This document shows positions 37,172 through 48,097 of a stretch of DNA of 64,000 bases, piece after piece; positions within the stretch are counted from its first letter, which is position 1, and every line of letters begins with the position of its first letter. Both the position numbers and the translations under genes were made by a program. The notes below the pieces were generated by a model that made no database searches, was not told the origin of the DNA, and was given only the letters and a program-made list of their open reading frames with translations. The DNA is from Neoscytalidium dimidiatum (Eukaryota; Ascomycota; Dothideomycetes; Botryosphaeriales; Botryosphaeriaceae): assembly GCA_037367355.1 (NCBI GenBank), contig CM074702.1, positions 930,001-994,000 of the forward strand, given 5' to 3'.

Positions 37172-39366
37172 ACAGATAGAGGAACCGAGTAAAGGGGGAT
37201 TAGGAAAGAGCGGCGAAACAAAGCTCAAGAGGCGAAACAAAGCTCAAGAGGCGCCGTCGTCACCTATCTTGGAGCGTCCCTGTTCGCGCTCTGGCTTTTT
37301 TATACTCGGGCGGGCCGGGAACCCGTCATGGCCATCACGGACGCCATCGGCAGGGCTTCGGAGCGGCAGGGTCGCATCCAAGCTTGAGCTGGAGAACGGA
37401 CGCCTCGAGCTGTGGGGGAGGCGTTCTGGGAAAATGCGGGGAAGCAATAGCATCATCATAACAGAACGCGTACCCGTTTTCGTTTCAATGTTCTACGAGA
37501 GAACACGATCCCTCTACCCTATACTACCCCGTACAGTAAGTCAACCGCAGCGTAAGCGAACATAATGGTGTGCGAATCCCCTTGCTTGACAGCGTACGGA
37601 GCTCGGGGAACTGCCGCATGCGCCTTCCGGTTCCTGAGAAGCGATCAGTTCGAGGGCGCCGCTCTTTGACTTGGTGCGGGTAGATTGTCATCCTGTTGAT
37701 CGATTTCGGTGAGACATGGACCGAGTTGCTGACTCGAAAAGCCGCGATGAGTGAGATGGCCTCGGTACCGGTGGACACGTAATGATCGCGCACAAGCTTG
37801 CACAGACCGCGCCGATGTCGCCCGCACAGCTCCAGTGATGCAGTGTGATATCTCTTTCTTCTTTCGAAGGTAGGTCAGATGTGGTAGTGAGGAAGGAGCA
37901 ATTGAAAGAGAATTAAGGAGGACTCAGCAACCTTCTGAATTCACGAACCCCGGTAAAGAGCCGCTGGAGAAGTTAGACTCATCTTCTACGTACTCATCGC
38001 ACTTGCACCCCGCAAGCGCAAGGGCAAGCCGCGGGGTGCATGGAGTGCAAGACCTAGGGGTGATGCAATTGTGCACGAAATGCGCGATGGAATCTCCACT
38101 GCAGCTGCGCTTTTGGCCTGAGTCCCACATCATTGTCCCGAGTCCCGAGTACGGTATGTGGGCAGCCGCGGATGTGTGGGCGAAGCTGGACAATCTAATT
38201 TACACCTTCTGGATCTCACCTCTCTTGGTCCAACCATTATTTGACTGTAGTTTCAAGTGTAGACGAAGAAAAGCTGGTTTAAAACTGAAGGGGTAAAGGA
38301 GCGGTGTTGATGTTTCGACAGAAGATGAGACTATCTTACCTCTGCGACCCCTCTAGCGTTGAAGAGTTGTTTTCAATTGGAAGTCATCATATTGCTTGGA
38401 AACACCCTGGGGAAGTGCGGGTATTGAACCTCCCTCGCCGTGCTAAAACAGAATCGCATAGGGTTCAAATTATTAGATTTGGTGTCAGTGACCCATCCTC
38501 AAAAAAACAGGCAAGAGATGTGCATCCTCATCTCCTTCGTGCCAATTGCATAAAGCACTTCCGCCATTGAATACCTTCTTGGAGAGAACATGACGAGTCC
38601 TCGTCCTACAGTCTTCAGGGGGTGAGCCGCATATGTTGGTTCTCTCCAATGAAGCTGTGCAGTAGTATCGCCCATCTTTAGATTGCGCAGACTCGGAACT
38701 GCGATATCGTACCGTTTCTTTTCAATGTGAGCTCTATCAGTTTCCTTATGGTGCAAATGGAATCTGACTGCAGTCGTTGCTGGGATCAAGTAGTGAGGGT
38801 GATTATACCAAAGTGAAACCGCTCGTTGTAGAGTTTTACATTGGTAGATGTAGTATCATTAAGATACTGGGTATTTTGACATTGTTTTGCAAGACGCATC
38901 TATAGATGACCTTCGAGAGGCTCAGTATAAAGACGGGCGCAGCAATTTCCCGGTAAATGAGTAGTATAACATCTATATTAGAGGATCTCTTCAGGAAACT
39001 AGGGATGATCTGCGGAGCCATGACGAGAACTGCTTTGTCGATGCAGAGCGGCTGTGATAGTCCTCGTTGATATCAAGTAGTTGAGACATGTCGGTTACTT
39101 ACCGCAAGACTGTTGCTGCTTATGCTGGAACAACTAAAGAAGCTGAAGAGGAGAAATGGTGGATGGAAAGAGATGATGCTTGAATGGAGAAAGCTTTGGC
39201 GAGACCGGACAGAGGGGCCGCGGCAAAGTTGCCCTTGCCCGAGTCCATCGCAAGCGAAGCCCGACTTTCCCCGCATGCGTCATCGGATGGCTCCGCAACA
39301 GCTCGACACCCTGATGGGAGCTTCCCGCTCCGAGCCAAACACTGCCTACGACACGCTCCTTTTCCA
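37172..39366. other. Gene-poor region upstream of GH78 and the RraA-like gene
   Basis: About 2.2 kb with only short unrelated ORFs on both strands. It includes a 19-bp tandem duplication (separate entry). No RNA gene or transposon remnant was recognised. Confidence 0.4.
37212..37249. repeat. 19-bp tandem duplication
   Basis: Two perfect adjacent copies of GGCGAAACAAAGCTCAAGA (37212-37230 and 37231-37249), followed by a partial third (GGCG). This is probably a recent replication-slippage event. It lies just upstream of the likely GH78 first exon. Confidence 0.8.
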
Positions 39367-40580
39367 ATGTTCGCCACGTTGAGACGTCTGAATCCCTTCG
39401 CCATGTCGTCTGCTAAGCTCGATTTGCTTGCGAAGTACACTGCCTGCGATGTATGTCAGCCCACATTCACTGCCCTACCCCTCAATTGCGCGCCAAGCGG
39501 TCTCGATGCCCTCGTTGAGCTAGCTTTGCAGAGACAGCATGTGGCCAGAAGAGAATTCCGGGCGCTAAATCGCATTCGATAGGTTTCCGATGCCCTACTG
39601 AAGCTCAACGTTCCCGGCGCAGGCTTCATTCCAGACATAGGTAGATGCAATTATTTTGCGAGCTGTCTCCCTCTCTCCGTCGCATGATACTATTGGGGTC
39701 CTCTGCGCGATCAACCCGAATCGCTGTAGCGAGAAGATGTCGTAGCGGAGGCATATCTGCACATGCTAATGTTCTGGCTGGACAGGTCCGCTAAAACCCG
39801 GAGGGTCGCGTGTGGTCGCTCCGGCCAGCACCGTCCATTTCGCACCGAAGACTACAGGCTCGTTCCCTAAGCCCGTTGGCGAAAAGCCCGACTTGAAAGA
39901 CCCCGCCGACAAGAACGCCAGCAAGATCGCACCCGGCACGCCGTACGCCGACCTTGTCAACCCAGAAACAATCGTGGTCCTGTCACAACCGGAAGGCCAA
40001 GCTTGCGCGGTTGTTGGTGGCATAAATGGCGTGCGCATGGAGCAACTGGGGGCCAAAGGCGTGTTGGTCTCGGGAAGAGTGAGGGATCTTGAAACTCTGA
40101 AAGGCTTGAAGATCCCGGTATGGAGCAAGGGAACGAGCAGCGTGGGCGCTGGTGGGCAGACGACGGCTTACGCAGTGGGATATCCTGTCGATATTGGTGA
40201 CGTGACAGTCGTGTCGGTGAGTGCCTTTCCGTTCTCCGGTGCTCGTTGGCGGTCAATTGCAAGTCTTGAATTTGATCGCCATTGGTTCCTGGATGCGACG
40301 ATCAAACTTCGAGGGCCTTTCGCGCCCTGAAAGCCGGACTGCTCCAGCCCATCCTCGCCTTGGATCTGGCAGCTCGGAATGGCTGGCAAAAGCTTACACT
40401 GGGCAGGGAGACATAGTCATGCTGGACCCGGCGGAGAACAGCGCGGTGGTAGTGCCAAAAGACAAGTTGGACGCAGTGCTCGAACTCATCCCGAAGCTGA
40501 CGGAAGCGGATGAGAAATGTATGGCCGATGTGCTAGCTGGTGGCACTGTCAAGGAGGCTTTTGCAAAGCACCGAGGCTAA
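39367..40580 (+). CDS. RraA-family protein (4-hydroxy-4-methyl-2-oxoglutarate aldolase-like)
   Basis: Member of the RraA / class II HMG-aldolase family. Bacterial members are aldolases or RNase E regulators; fungal members are mostly uncharacterised and likely metabolic. Four exons: 39367-39450, 39583-39640, 39786-40216 and 40407-40580, giving 248 residues. The introns (132, 145 and 190 bp) are longer than most here. The active-site loop G-V-L-V-S-G-R-V-R-D carries the Arg-Asp pair that binds substrate and divalent metal in this family. The last exon begins with G-D-I-V-M-L-D and V-V-V-P, the usual end of the fold. The first 12 residues before the second Met are Arg-containing and could target mitochondria, but this is weak. 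Confidence 0.88.
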
Positions 40581-41582
40581 TGGAGCGAGCCGGTAAGCAG
40601 CACTGAGCAGAGGCTGAGGCGGCGGCGGGTCCGCACAGACAGGACGAAGGTCTAGTTGATGGGCATCAGGTGTGGGATGCCGATTGGCGTTCGAGGTGTG
40701 ATGCTATGACGAGGTAGTATTAAAGGAGAAGCATGCAAGCGATGTGATAATGAGTCGGGCGCGAGGTGGAGCAGGCACCGACGGAGATGCTCGTGACTTT
40801 TTCTAATGCAGGCGTTTGGCTGGCTGGCTTGCTGGATGGGCGGGTAAGGTTGGGGCACTGGGGGTAGCATTTGAGGCGTGCGTGCAAGGCCGGGAAAGCG
40901 GCCGGGCGGTGGCGGCAGGCAGGGCAATGCAAGGGCCCAGGCTGGTGATTGGGCCGAGGGCCTGGGGCGCAAGCGGCGGGCGCTTAGCTGTCGGGCCATC
41001 ACGCTGCCTGTTGCGGCCTAGCCGGCCGGTGCTCGACTGCCACGCTGCGGCCTCGCCTTGCGTTTCGCGGCTGCGCGTTTCCTGCGGTGCTGCGCGCGCT
41101 CTGCACCACGCCGGACTGCCTGACACCCCTCTCCGTCCTCGGCCCTCCGCTCTCCGCACGCTGAGCGACGGCGCACAGCCGGCATGAAGCTGACAGCGGG
41201 GTCAGCAAAGCACACACGCCTCTTCACACTGGCTCTGCAGGCGCATGCAGCTCAGGAACACATCACCGCGCGGTGAAGGCAGCGTGGCGCGACGGGCTAG
41301 GATGTGAAAAGCATGGGCGGGCGCTTACAGCCCGCCGGCCGCGCCCAATCAGCGGCGCCAAACGGCGTGCGCAGGCCTCACTGGTCGAGCGCTCACCACC
41401 ACCGCCTGTCCGGCCCAGCCCAATATATACCAACAATCGCTGTCGTGCTGCACACCATGTGGATCGCTGCATTGCTCCGAGCCCCCGGAGTCACCCTCAT
41501 ATTGTCGCATCTGCGTCGCGACTCCTTCCATAGCTCCAGCTCCCCGTCGGTGTCGCCGTAATCTGAGGCCTACAAGAAGACC
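40581..41582. other. Intergenic, promoter of the single-pass membrane protein gene
   Basis: About 1 kb of very GC-rich DNA. ORFs overlap on both strands but look like compositional shadows. It contains a CCAAT box and a TATA-like element (separate entry). Confidence 0.5.
41345..41429 (+). promoter_or_regulatory. CCAAT box and TATA-like element
   Basis: CCAATCAG at 41345-41352 matches the preferred site of the fungal CCAAT-binding (Hap) complex. AATATATA at 41422-41429 is a TATA-like box about 155 bp before the ATG at 41583. Their 75-bp spacing and position fit a classical core promoter. Confidence 0.5.
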
Positions 41583-43196
41583 ATGCGAGCTCCACGAGCC
41601 CTCGCAGCCGTAGTAGCAGCTTTTTCCGCGCCCGCCCCCGTCCTCGCCACCCCCGGAGCCTTCGACGTCGACTTCGACAAAAACCCCGCCCCTGCCGCCG
41701 AGGGTGCTCTCCGCAACAAGGCCTACCTGCCCGCCCAGATCTGCGGTATCATCGGCGCCTACATTTTCTGCGTCCTTGTCGTCGGAACCGCCCTCCTTAC
41801 CTACGGACGCAAGATGCGACGCGCTGTCACCGAGAGGGTCGACGTCGCCAAGGCCAATGGCTTCGAGATGACTCCCGTCTCGCCCTCGCGCGGATGGCGC
41901 TCCCCGCTCAGTCCCAGCAGGCTCAAGCACGCTTTCAAGAAGAGCCAGACGAGCATTGCTGAGCGCCAGCAGCAGAGCGTTCCCACCAGCCCCATCAGTC
42001 CCGGCTGCCAGAGCATGACCTCCTTCGACCAGAATTTCTTGAAGAACCAGCAGGAGGAGAGGCAGAAGGAGATGGAGAGGCTGTACGCCGCCGTCATGGA
42101 GCACGACGAGGAGAGACAGAAGAAGGCCGCGCGCGCCTCCGCCGAAGAGATCCAAGAAGTCCCGGAAGAGGACAGTTACCACTACCCCGTCCAGCAGAGG
42201 GGCCGTCCGCCCATGATCGATACTACTGCCTCTCTTCGCGTGCCCAGCGCCCAGCATCCCGCCAGTCCCGCCTCGCCAGCTAGCCCTCGCAGTCCTGTCC
42301 GCGCCATTTACCCTCCAGAGAGTCCCATGGCCGCCGCTCGTCGGCACAACTACGCCGGTCCACCGCCCACGTCCCAGCCTGCATCCCCTCGCGGCATCCT
42401 CTCCAAGAAAGACCGGACCGGCTCAATTGGCTCCACCGGCAGCAAGTCCCGCCGCAGCATCCGCAACCTCCGCATCAGCGGTCCCATCGCCAAGTACCCC
42501 GGCAGCGGTGACGACGAGGAAGCCCGCACACCGCTATCCCCGCGCTTCTACAACCCAGGCCCGCCACCATCCCCGCCGTCCGCCACCACCGCCCCGACGC
42601 CCACGACCCCCGGCACCGCAGACTCGCTCGGCCCCTTCCGCTACGAGGACCTGCAGCAGCCGCACCCGCTGCCGCGCCCCAACCCGCAGCGCAGCGGCTC
42701 GGGCTCGTACCACACGCCGCGCCCCAGCAACGGCAGCAACACCATCGACATCGCCATGCGCGCGGGCGACGCGCAGCCCTCCGGGCCCCCGCCCTCCATC
42801 CGCACGCACGACCTGCCCCCGCCGCCCGCGCGCGGCCAGCAGAACGCCTCCGCCAAGTCCGCCGCGTCGTCCACCTCGACGCTGCCCCTGCGCAACATGG
42901 TGCCCGAGTCGGCGCAAGGCCCGACCACCAAGACCACCGTCGTCGAGGCCCGCAACCGCGCCCGCGACCTCATGTCGCCCGGCCGCCAGAACGGCCTGCG
43001 CACCCCCGCCACCGGCGTCCCCATGACCCCCTACAGCCCCTACATGCCCTACACCCCCATCACCCCCGTCACCCCGCACCTGGTCACCCGGAAGGAGCGC
43101 AAGCAGCGCCAGCGCGACGAGCGGAAGATGGGCCTGCGGAGTCCGCTGACCGAGGGCGATGAGGTCGGCGATGTGGACTGGGGCGATGCCTACTAA
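41583..43196 (+). CDS. Uncharacterised single-pass membrane protein with long disordered tail
   Basis: Family not recognised. Uninterrupted 537-residue ORF. Residues 1-23 look like a signal peptide (Ala/Val-rich core ending A-T-P). A short lumenal or extracellular part of about 25 residues follows, then one hydrophobic helix (about 51-73), then a Y-G-R-K-M-R-R stop-transfer patch. The remaining roughly 460 residues are cytosolic and disordered, rich in Ser, Pro, Arg and Thr. A Glu/Arg/Gln-rich helix sits at about 155-200, and many S-P and T-P sites suggest phosphorylation. The very end is acidic. This architecture resembles fungal plasma-membrane or vacuolar adaptor proteins. The role is unknown. 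Confidence 0.85.
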   Translation: MRAPRALAAVVAAFSAPAPVLATPGAFDVDFDKNPAPAAEGALRNKAYLPAQICGIIGAYIFCVLVVGTALLTYGRKMRRAVTERVDVAKANGFEMTPVSPSRGWRSPLSPSRLKHAFKKSQTSIAERQQQSVPTSPISPGCQSMTSFDQNFLKNQQEERQKEMERLYAAVMEHDEERQKKAARASAEEIQEVPEEDSYHYPVQQRGRPPMIDTTASLRVPSAQHPASPASPASPRSPVRAIYPPESPMAAARRHNYAGPPPTSQPASPRGILSKKDRTGSIGSTGSKSRRSIRNLRISGPIAKYPGSGDDEEARTPLSPRFYNPGPPPSPPSATTAPTPTTPGTADSLGPFRYEDLQQPHPLPRPNPQRSGSGSYHTPRPSNGSNTIDIAMRAGDAQPSGPPPSIRTHDLPPPPARGQQNASAKSAASSTSTLPLRNMVPESAQGPTTKTTVVEARNRARDLMSPGRQNGLRTPATGVPMTPYSPYMPYTPITPVTPHLVTRKERKQRQRDERKMGLRSPLTEGDEVGDVDWGDAY

Positions 43197-43982
43197 GCCT
43201 TTTTCTTTTCTTTTCTTTTCTTTTCTCAGTCCGGGATGCGGTGGGATGATGGAATTCGATTGGGGATGGATTCTTCCCCACCTTTTTTTTTTTTTTTTTT
43301 ACTTTTGCCTCGATATGTTGATGATGATGAACAACCTTTTGTTTTCTTTTCACTTTAACGACCATCGAGATTGTGTATAATCTCTTTTTTTTTCTTTTTT
43401 GATTACCCCATTTTACCCTTTTCTTCGTTGATATTCCCCCTTTTCGAAAGTTTGTGTTTCGGTAGCTCCTCTTTTTTTTCCCACTCCCGATAGCGGCACG
43501 GTCTCTCTACTTTGACAATTCGCCGGGCGTCTTCATTTTTTTTTTTTTGTTCAGCTGCCATATCGGCATTCGAGAAATAGCTTGTTCTTCTAAAGGATAA
43601 TGTCTCACAGCTGGCATAGAGAGACAAAAATATGACCACAAACCCTTCTACAAAACAACCTATCGAATAACCATTCAAATGTGCAGCAGCGCGATATCCT
43701 CTTGACGTCTTTATCGTTCGTGATCCATGATTTTCAACAGTATAGACGGGAGCCGTCCGCCGGCGGCGATAGTCAAAAAACCAAAAAAAAACGCCATCTA
43801 ATGCAGCCTCGCTACCGTTCACAAGACCAAGAGATAGAAAGAGGAGAAGAGAATCGAAAAGAAAACCAACCAACCCTCCACGCCATGAGCCAGGGGAGAA
43901 AAAAAAAAGAACTGGGGTATCTATTCACTCATGGCCACATCCAAACCGAAGCCCATCAATCCGTCAAAAAGCAACCAGTCAT
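43197..43982. other. Convergent 3' region with simple repeats
   Basis: About 790 bp between convergent genes. It contains (TTTTC)5 at 43201-43225, T18 at 43283-43300, and shorter T and A runs at 43386, 43470, 43540 and 43776. No gene supported. Confidence 0.55.
43201..43300. repeat. (TTTTC)5 microsatellite and T18 tract
   Basis: Five perfect TTTTC units begin four bases after the stop codon of the upstream gene. An 18-base T run follows at 43283-43300. Both lie in the presumed 3' UTR. Confidence 0.85.
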
Positions 43983-46900
43983 TCATACCCTCCTCCCCAT
44001 CGCCGCTCTCCTCCTCCCAGCGCTCAACCCCTGACCCCCACTCCCAGCAGCACCTTCACCGCCGCCGCTCGGCTTCGCGACGCCAATTCCGCCCATTTTC
44101 CGCGGCGTGGAGCCGGTGATCTTGCTCGTCGACGACGGCGGCAGCGGTACGGAAGATGAAGGAGGCGGGTGCGAGTTCGCGGACGCGGTGGCGACGCTGG
44201 TCGTGGACGAGACGGGTACGGGCAGCTTGACCTTCCGTGGAGTCTGGAGGCGGGAGCGACGGGAGAGATCGGGTGCGGGAGCGGAAGAAGTAGGCGGAGC
44301 AGGGAGGCCGGACGGGGCGTCCGGTGGCTGCGCTGCGGTGGTAGTGGTGGGGTTGGAAGAGGAGGTGGGAGGATGGGCAGGTGCGCTGGCGTCAACGGGC
44401 GCCTCTTTCATTGCCTTCTTCGTCCTGGTAGCCGCGCTCCTGCCGGAAGTTGATGACGACGATAATGAAGAAGAAGCAGCGGAGGTGATGATAGCGCTCT
44501 TCCTCCCCTTCCCCTTCGCCTCCTCCGCCTGCGTCGTCTCCCCTCCCAGCTCCATCCCCTCGGGTAACAAACTCTTCGCCGGCGCCAGCAGACCCTTCGC
44601 TGGCGTCCCGTTCCCGGCGCCCAGTCCCCTCGCCCTTTTCGTCCTCGCCGGCGTTGCCGCCGCTGCCGCACCACTCTCCTCATCGCCATCGCTCTTCTGC
44701 TTCCTCTTCCTCTCCCCCTCCTTCTCCAACGCCCCCTCTCCAGCAAACTCGTCATCCGACAAGCTCACCAACCCCTTCGCCCCCTCTTCCTCCCCTTCCT
44801 CCCTGAAATACACCAACTGCGCATCCCATCGTAGCCGACTCGCCTTCCACACCTCGATCCTCTCGTCTGCATAGACCGGCAGCTCACCTCCTCCCTCAGC
44901 ACCCTCACTCCCCCCCGCACCGCTCTTCTTCAGTGCCTCAGCCTTCAGCTTATTGAGTCGGATCGGCGCCGCGAGCGCGCCGCCCTTATTGCGACGCGTG
45001 TTGTTGCGCGTCAGCGCCGCGAGTTCCTGAGCCTCCGTCTTCTTGAGCACGACGGGCTCGGTCGTGCCGCGGAAGGTGATGCGGTTGGGTCCCGTGGAGG
45101 AGGCCGAGGGCGTGACTGACAGGCGGGTTTGGCGCGCGCGGGAGCTGCGGCGGGTGGATTGTGGTTTAGAAGAAGAAGATGATGATGGTTCAGGGGTTTG
45201 CATGGTTTTGTTTGGTTCTGTTGAGGTGGCGGAAGGCTTGTCCAGGGTGAGGTCGGAGGTGAGGTCGAGGAAGTCGAGTTTCTTGTTGCCGGTGAGGGGA
45301 GTATTGTTGGTGGTGTCTGATAGCTCGGAGTCTTTGGTTGTGGCCTTACGTGCTTGAGAGCCAGCGGTTGCCGTACTGGGGGAGTTCGGATCCTTGGCTT
45401 CTAGCGCTACACGCGGCGAAGAGAGGATCTGGCGTACGATGTCCGAGTCTCTGCGGTTATTTATGGATTCGAGACGACTGGCAGCAGCTTCGCGGCTTGC
45501 CTTGGAAGCGTCGGCACGGGAGAGGAAGTCTCTCAAGAAGGCCGTGTCCTCATCTATAGGTGATGCGGGCTCTTGCAAAACTTCCTTCGTGGCTCTATCC
45601 TTAGGAGGTGTACGATCTGGTAGGTTAAGAGTCAAGGTGTCGGCGATTGAAGAGAACCTTGGAGATTCTGCCGCCGAGAGTGATGGTGACGGAATGCTCG
45701 TGCCGTCATCCTCACCCTCTTCGCCGTCGGGGAGCTCAGTCAAAGTGTACTCGTCTTCACCGAGTTGCTCCGTTTCATCCGTCTCTTCATCGGAAATAGT
45801 AGAGAGAGAAGACTCTTCGTCTTCCTCCAATGCAGAGCCAGAGGCTGTGGCTAGAGCTGCATCAATCTGCAGTAGTTGCTCAGGATCGAAGGAGTTTCCC
45901 TCTTGTTCAGCTGAAACTGTCGATTCTGGAAGAGGGTGCTCAGTCTGGAATTGGACCTCATGGCCTTGATTTTCTTTGTCCTCAGTGGATGTATCATGAA
46001 GCCTCTGTAGACTCTCTTCTGCAGACTGAGACCGGGAGTCCTCATTTTCCGCTTGATGGAAATCGTCCAGGATGATCGCGGGTGATTCAGAAGGTTCCTG
46101 TTTTGGCGCAATTTGCTGCACACTATCCTCCATAAGGATCTCTTCGTCAGGCTCTGCAGGATGAGGTTCTGGCGCAGCGAGATCCTCGGATGTGTTCTCC
46201 GTTTTCTCATCTTCACTCGGAGCACTAGGTGCCGCGGGTGTCTCGGTGTCCTCTGTCGTTACGTCCACTTCCGCCTCTTTATTCTCCTCCGCTGGACTTG
46301 GATCCACGATCTCAGAACATGTTATGTGGGCGACGATAGATTCGCTTTCCACAACCATGTCCTCGCTAGGCTCTTCCAAATCAGCTTCTTTCGCATCTCC
46401 CTGTGCTTTTGAAGAATCCAGATTCGCCATGATGAGCTTGGGGGGTTCAGAGTCTCCGATAGATTCACGGTCTTGCTTCCGCTCGGTCACCATGGTTATC
46501 GACGATGTATCCTCTGTTGGAGAAGTAGCATTGCTTTGTCCTTCAGCATCTTCTGGCTGCGACAGGCGAGGAGACTCCGGTGCTGCTGGGGTACTGGACT
46601 CGGGCACCGCAGCTGAGTCCACCTTGTCCTCGGTAGTTGCTTGGTCTCCCGCCTTATCTTGCGTATCGTGTGGCTGCGCATCACTTTCTGTGCCAATTTC
46701 ATGGTCATACATTGTGGTATCACCATGAGCTCCTACCATCGACATGTCGGGATGCACTGGTTCTGGGATCGCTGCTTTTGCGAACATCGGTTGAGCAAGT
46801 TTGCCTGGGTGAAAGTTAGCGCCGAGGCAATATTATGTGAGCAAGCAAAGAGGTATCATACGAGAAGCAATTCTCCCAGAGTGCCTCCCCGGTGTCTCCC

Positions 46901-47288
46901 ATCGTGTGGGAGCGAAAGCCTTGTTCTTGGGGCCCTTCCTGCCAGGTGTCGCATTCGGATCCGCAGGTGCATCCAAGGCGCGCTTCTTGACAATCTTCCT
47001 TGGCGACTTTATCGGGCTCTTCTTATCCATATCTGCAGCAGAAGATTTCGCCTTGGGCTGGGAGCGCAGATCGTAGCGCTTCCACACTTTGCGGTACCTT
47101 CCATTGCGGGCAAATGGCGAGTGCGGCTGGCGTTCCCATGCGCGGTGGGTCTTGGGCAGGGGGATTGCGCTGGGCTGGAGGAAAGACGCGTCCTGTCGGT
47201 CCCATGTCGTGTTAAAGGAAGTTGGTCGTGTGGGGTGTTCCTGCTGCTGCTGCTGCGGCGGCGGAGTGGACGACGAAGGCTCGGCCAT
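43983..47288 (-). CDS. Uncharacterised large acidic, disordered protein
   Basis: Family not recognised. Two exons, 47288-46862 and 46804-43983, give 1082 residues; the 57-bp intron has a GTATGA donor and a GCTAAC branch box. Residues 1-145 are basic, with a Q5 run, several Trp and Arg residues and K-K-S-P-I-K-S-P sites, and may hold nuclear localisation signals. Residues about 150-560 are strongly acidic (Glu, Asp, Ser, Thr). A conserved-looking core at about 560-800 includes a basic S-R-A-R-Q-T-R segment and a more ordered W-K-A-S-R-L-R-W-D patch. The C-terminal 280 residues are Ser/Ala/Lys-rich low complexity. A nuclear role is plausible. It is transcribed divergently from MRP10 with only 328 bp between starts. 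Confidence 0.82.
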
Positions 47289-47616
47289 TTTGAAGAGGGT
47301 GTGTTATTTGGATGGCGCACGACAGAGCTTGAACTTCCCCTATACTGGGGAGTTGTCGTCATGCGATTCGAATGCCGTGGACGTCGTTGGAGTGGTCGTG
47401 ATGCGGCGCGCGTGGTTGTGCGAAGTGTTTTGGTGTAAACAGATGAGCTGTGATGCGTCGACACGTGATGGATCCATCCCTGCGACAGACCGTGCCGAGC
47501 ATTTCGCCGCACCGCCTGAGATTTTGGATGCCGGGCTCCATCATCGTCATCCCGCACCACCTGGATAGATCAATTCACCTGTCGCTCCCGTGTCTTTTCC
47601 TAGGTCACCCGTCGCA
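47289..47616. promoter_or_regulatory. Compact bidirectional promoter with CACGTG
   Basis: Only 328 bp separate the start codons of the large acidic protein gene (-) and MRP10 (+). A CACGTG lies roughly mid-way, at 47462-47467, in the context CGACACGTGATGG. One shared regulatory region is likely. Confidence 0.5.
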
Positions 47617-48097
47617 ATGCCTCCTCCAAAGCCTTCCGGAGCCACCAAGGTCGCTGCCCGCCCGCTGCCGCCTCTTCCTAAGCTGCGTGTCCGCCACCCC
47701 AACAAGACTGAGGGCAATCCGTGCGTCGGTATCATGACTTCCGTCCTAGGTATGTGGAATTCCGCGCGATGATGATGATATCGCATCTGGAACCTGGGGC
47801 AAAGTGGAAGAGGAACCGACCATCATTGTGGCGGGTTGCAGGAACTAGGAAATATACTGACTGATACTGGATAGGCTGCTGGGCGTCTCAGGGATACAAT
47901 GTTGGCGGATGCACCGCCGTGGAGCAGCAATTAAGAGCGTGTATGGATGCACCAGTAAGTGCACTCTTCACATACTCCGGGCGCAGCAGACTGATACCAT
48001 GGAATTCTAGAGACCCAAGGCTCAAAAGAAGAACTCGATTAACTACCACCTGTCGCGCATGTATCCCAAGATCGTCGGTCCTCACAAACGCAAGTGA
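47617..48097 (+). CDS. MRP10: Mitochondrial small-subunit ribosomal protein Mrp10 (mS37, CHCH domain)
   Basis: Twin-CX9C protein of the mitochondrial 37S ribosomal subunit, imported and oxidised by the Mia40 pathway. Three exons: 47617-47749, 47875-47954 and 48011-48097, giving 99 residues (yeast Mrp10 has 95). Cys36/Cys46 and Cys57/Cys67 each have exactly nine residues between them. The N-terminus is basic and Pro-rich; the C-terminus ends in a Lys/Arg-rich tail suited to rRNA contact. Introns of 125 and 56 bp interrupt the CHCH region, each with a CTGAC/CTGAT-like branch site. Confidence 0.93.

Noticed and set aside
36942..37565. Plus-strand 207-codon ORF starting next to the GH78 ORF
   Set aside because: It is antisense to the likely GH78 signal-peptide exon, its Ala-rich helix is the complement of that exon, and it has no family resemblance.
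38390..38475. T-loop-like GGTTCAA strings suggesting a tRNA
   Set aside because: The flanking bases do not pair into a T stem on either strand and no acceptor or anticodon stem could be built.
41349..42347. 332-codon minus-strand ORF over the membrane-protein gene
   Set aside because: Low-complexity antisense frame in GC-rich DNA; the plus-strand frame has a coherent signal peptide, helix and tail.
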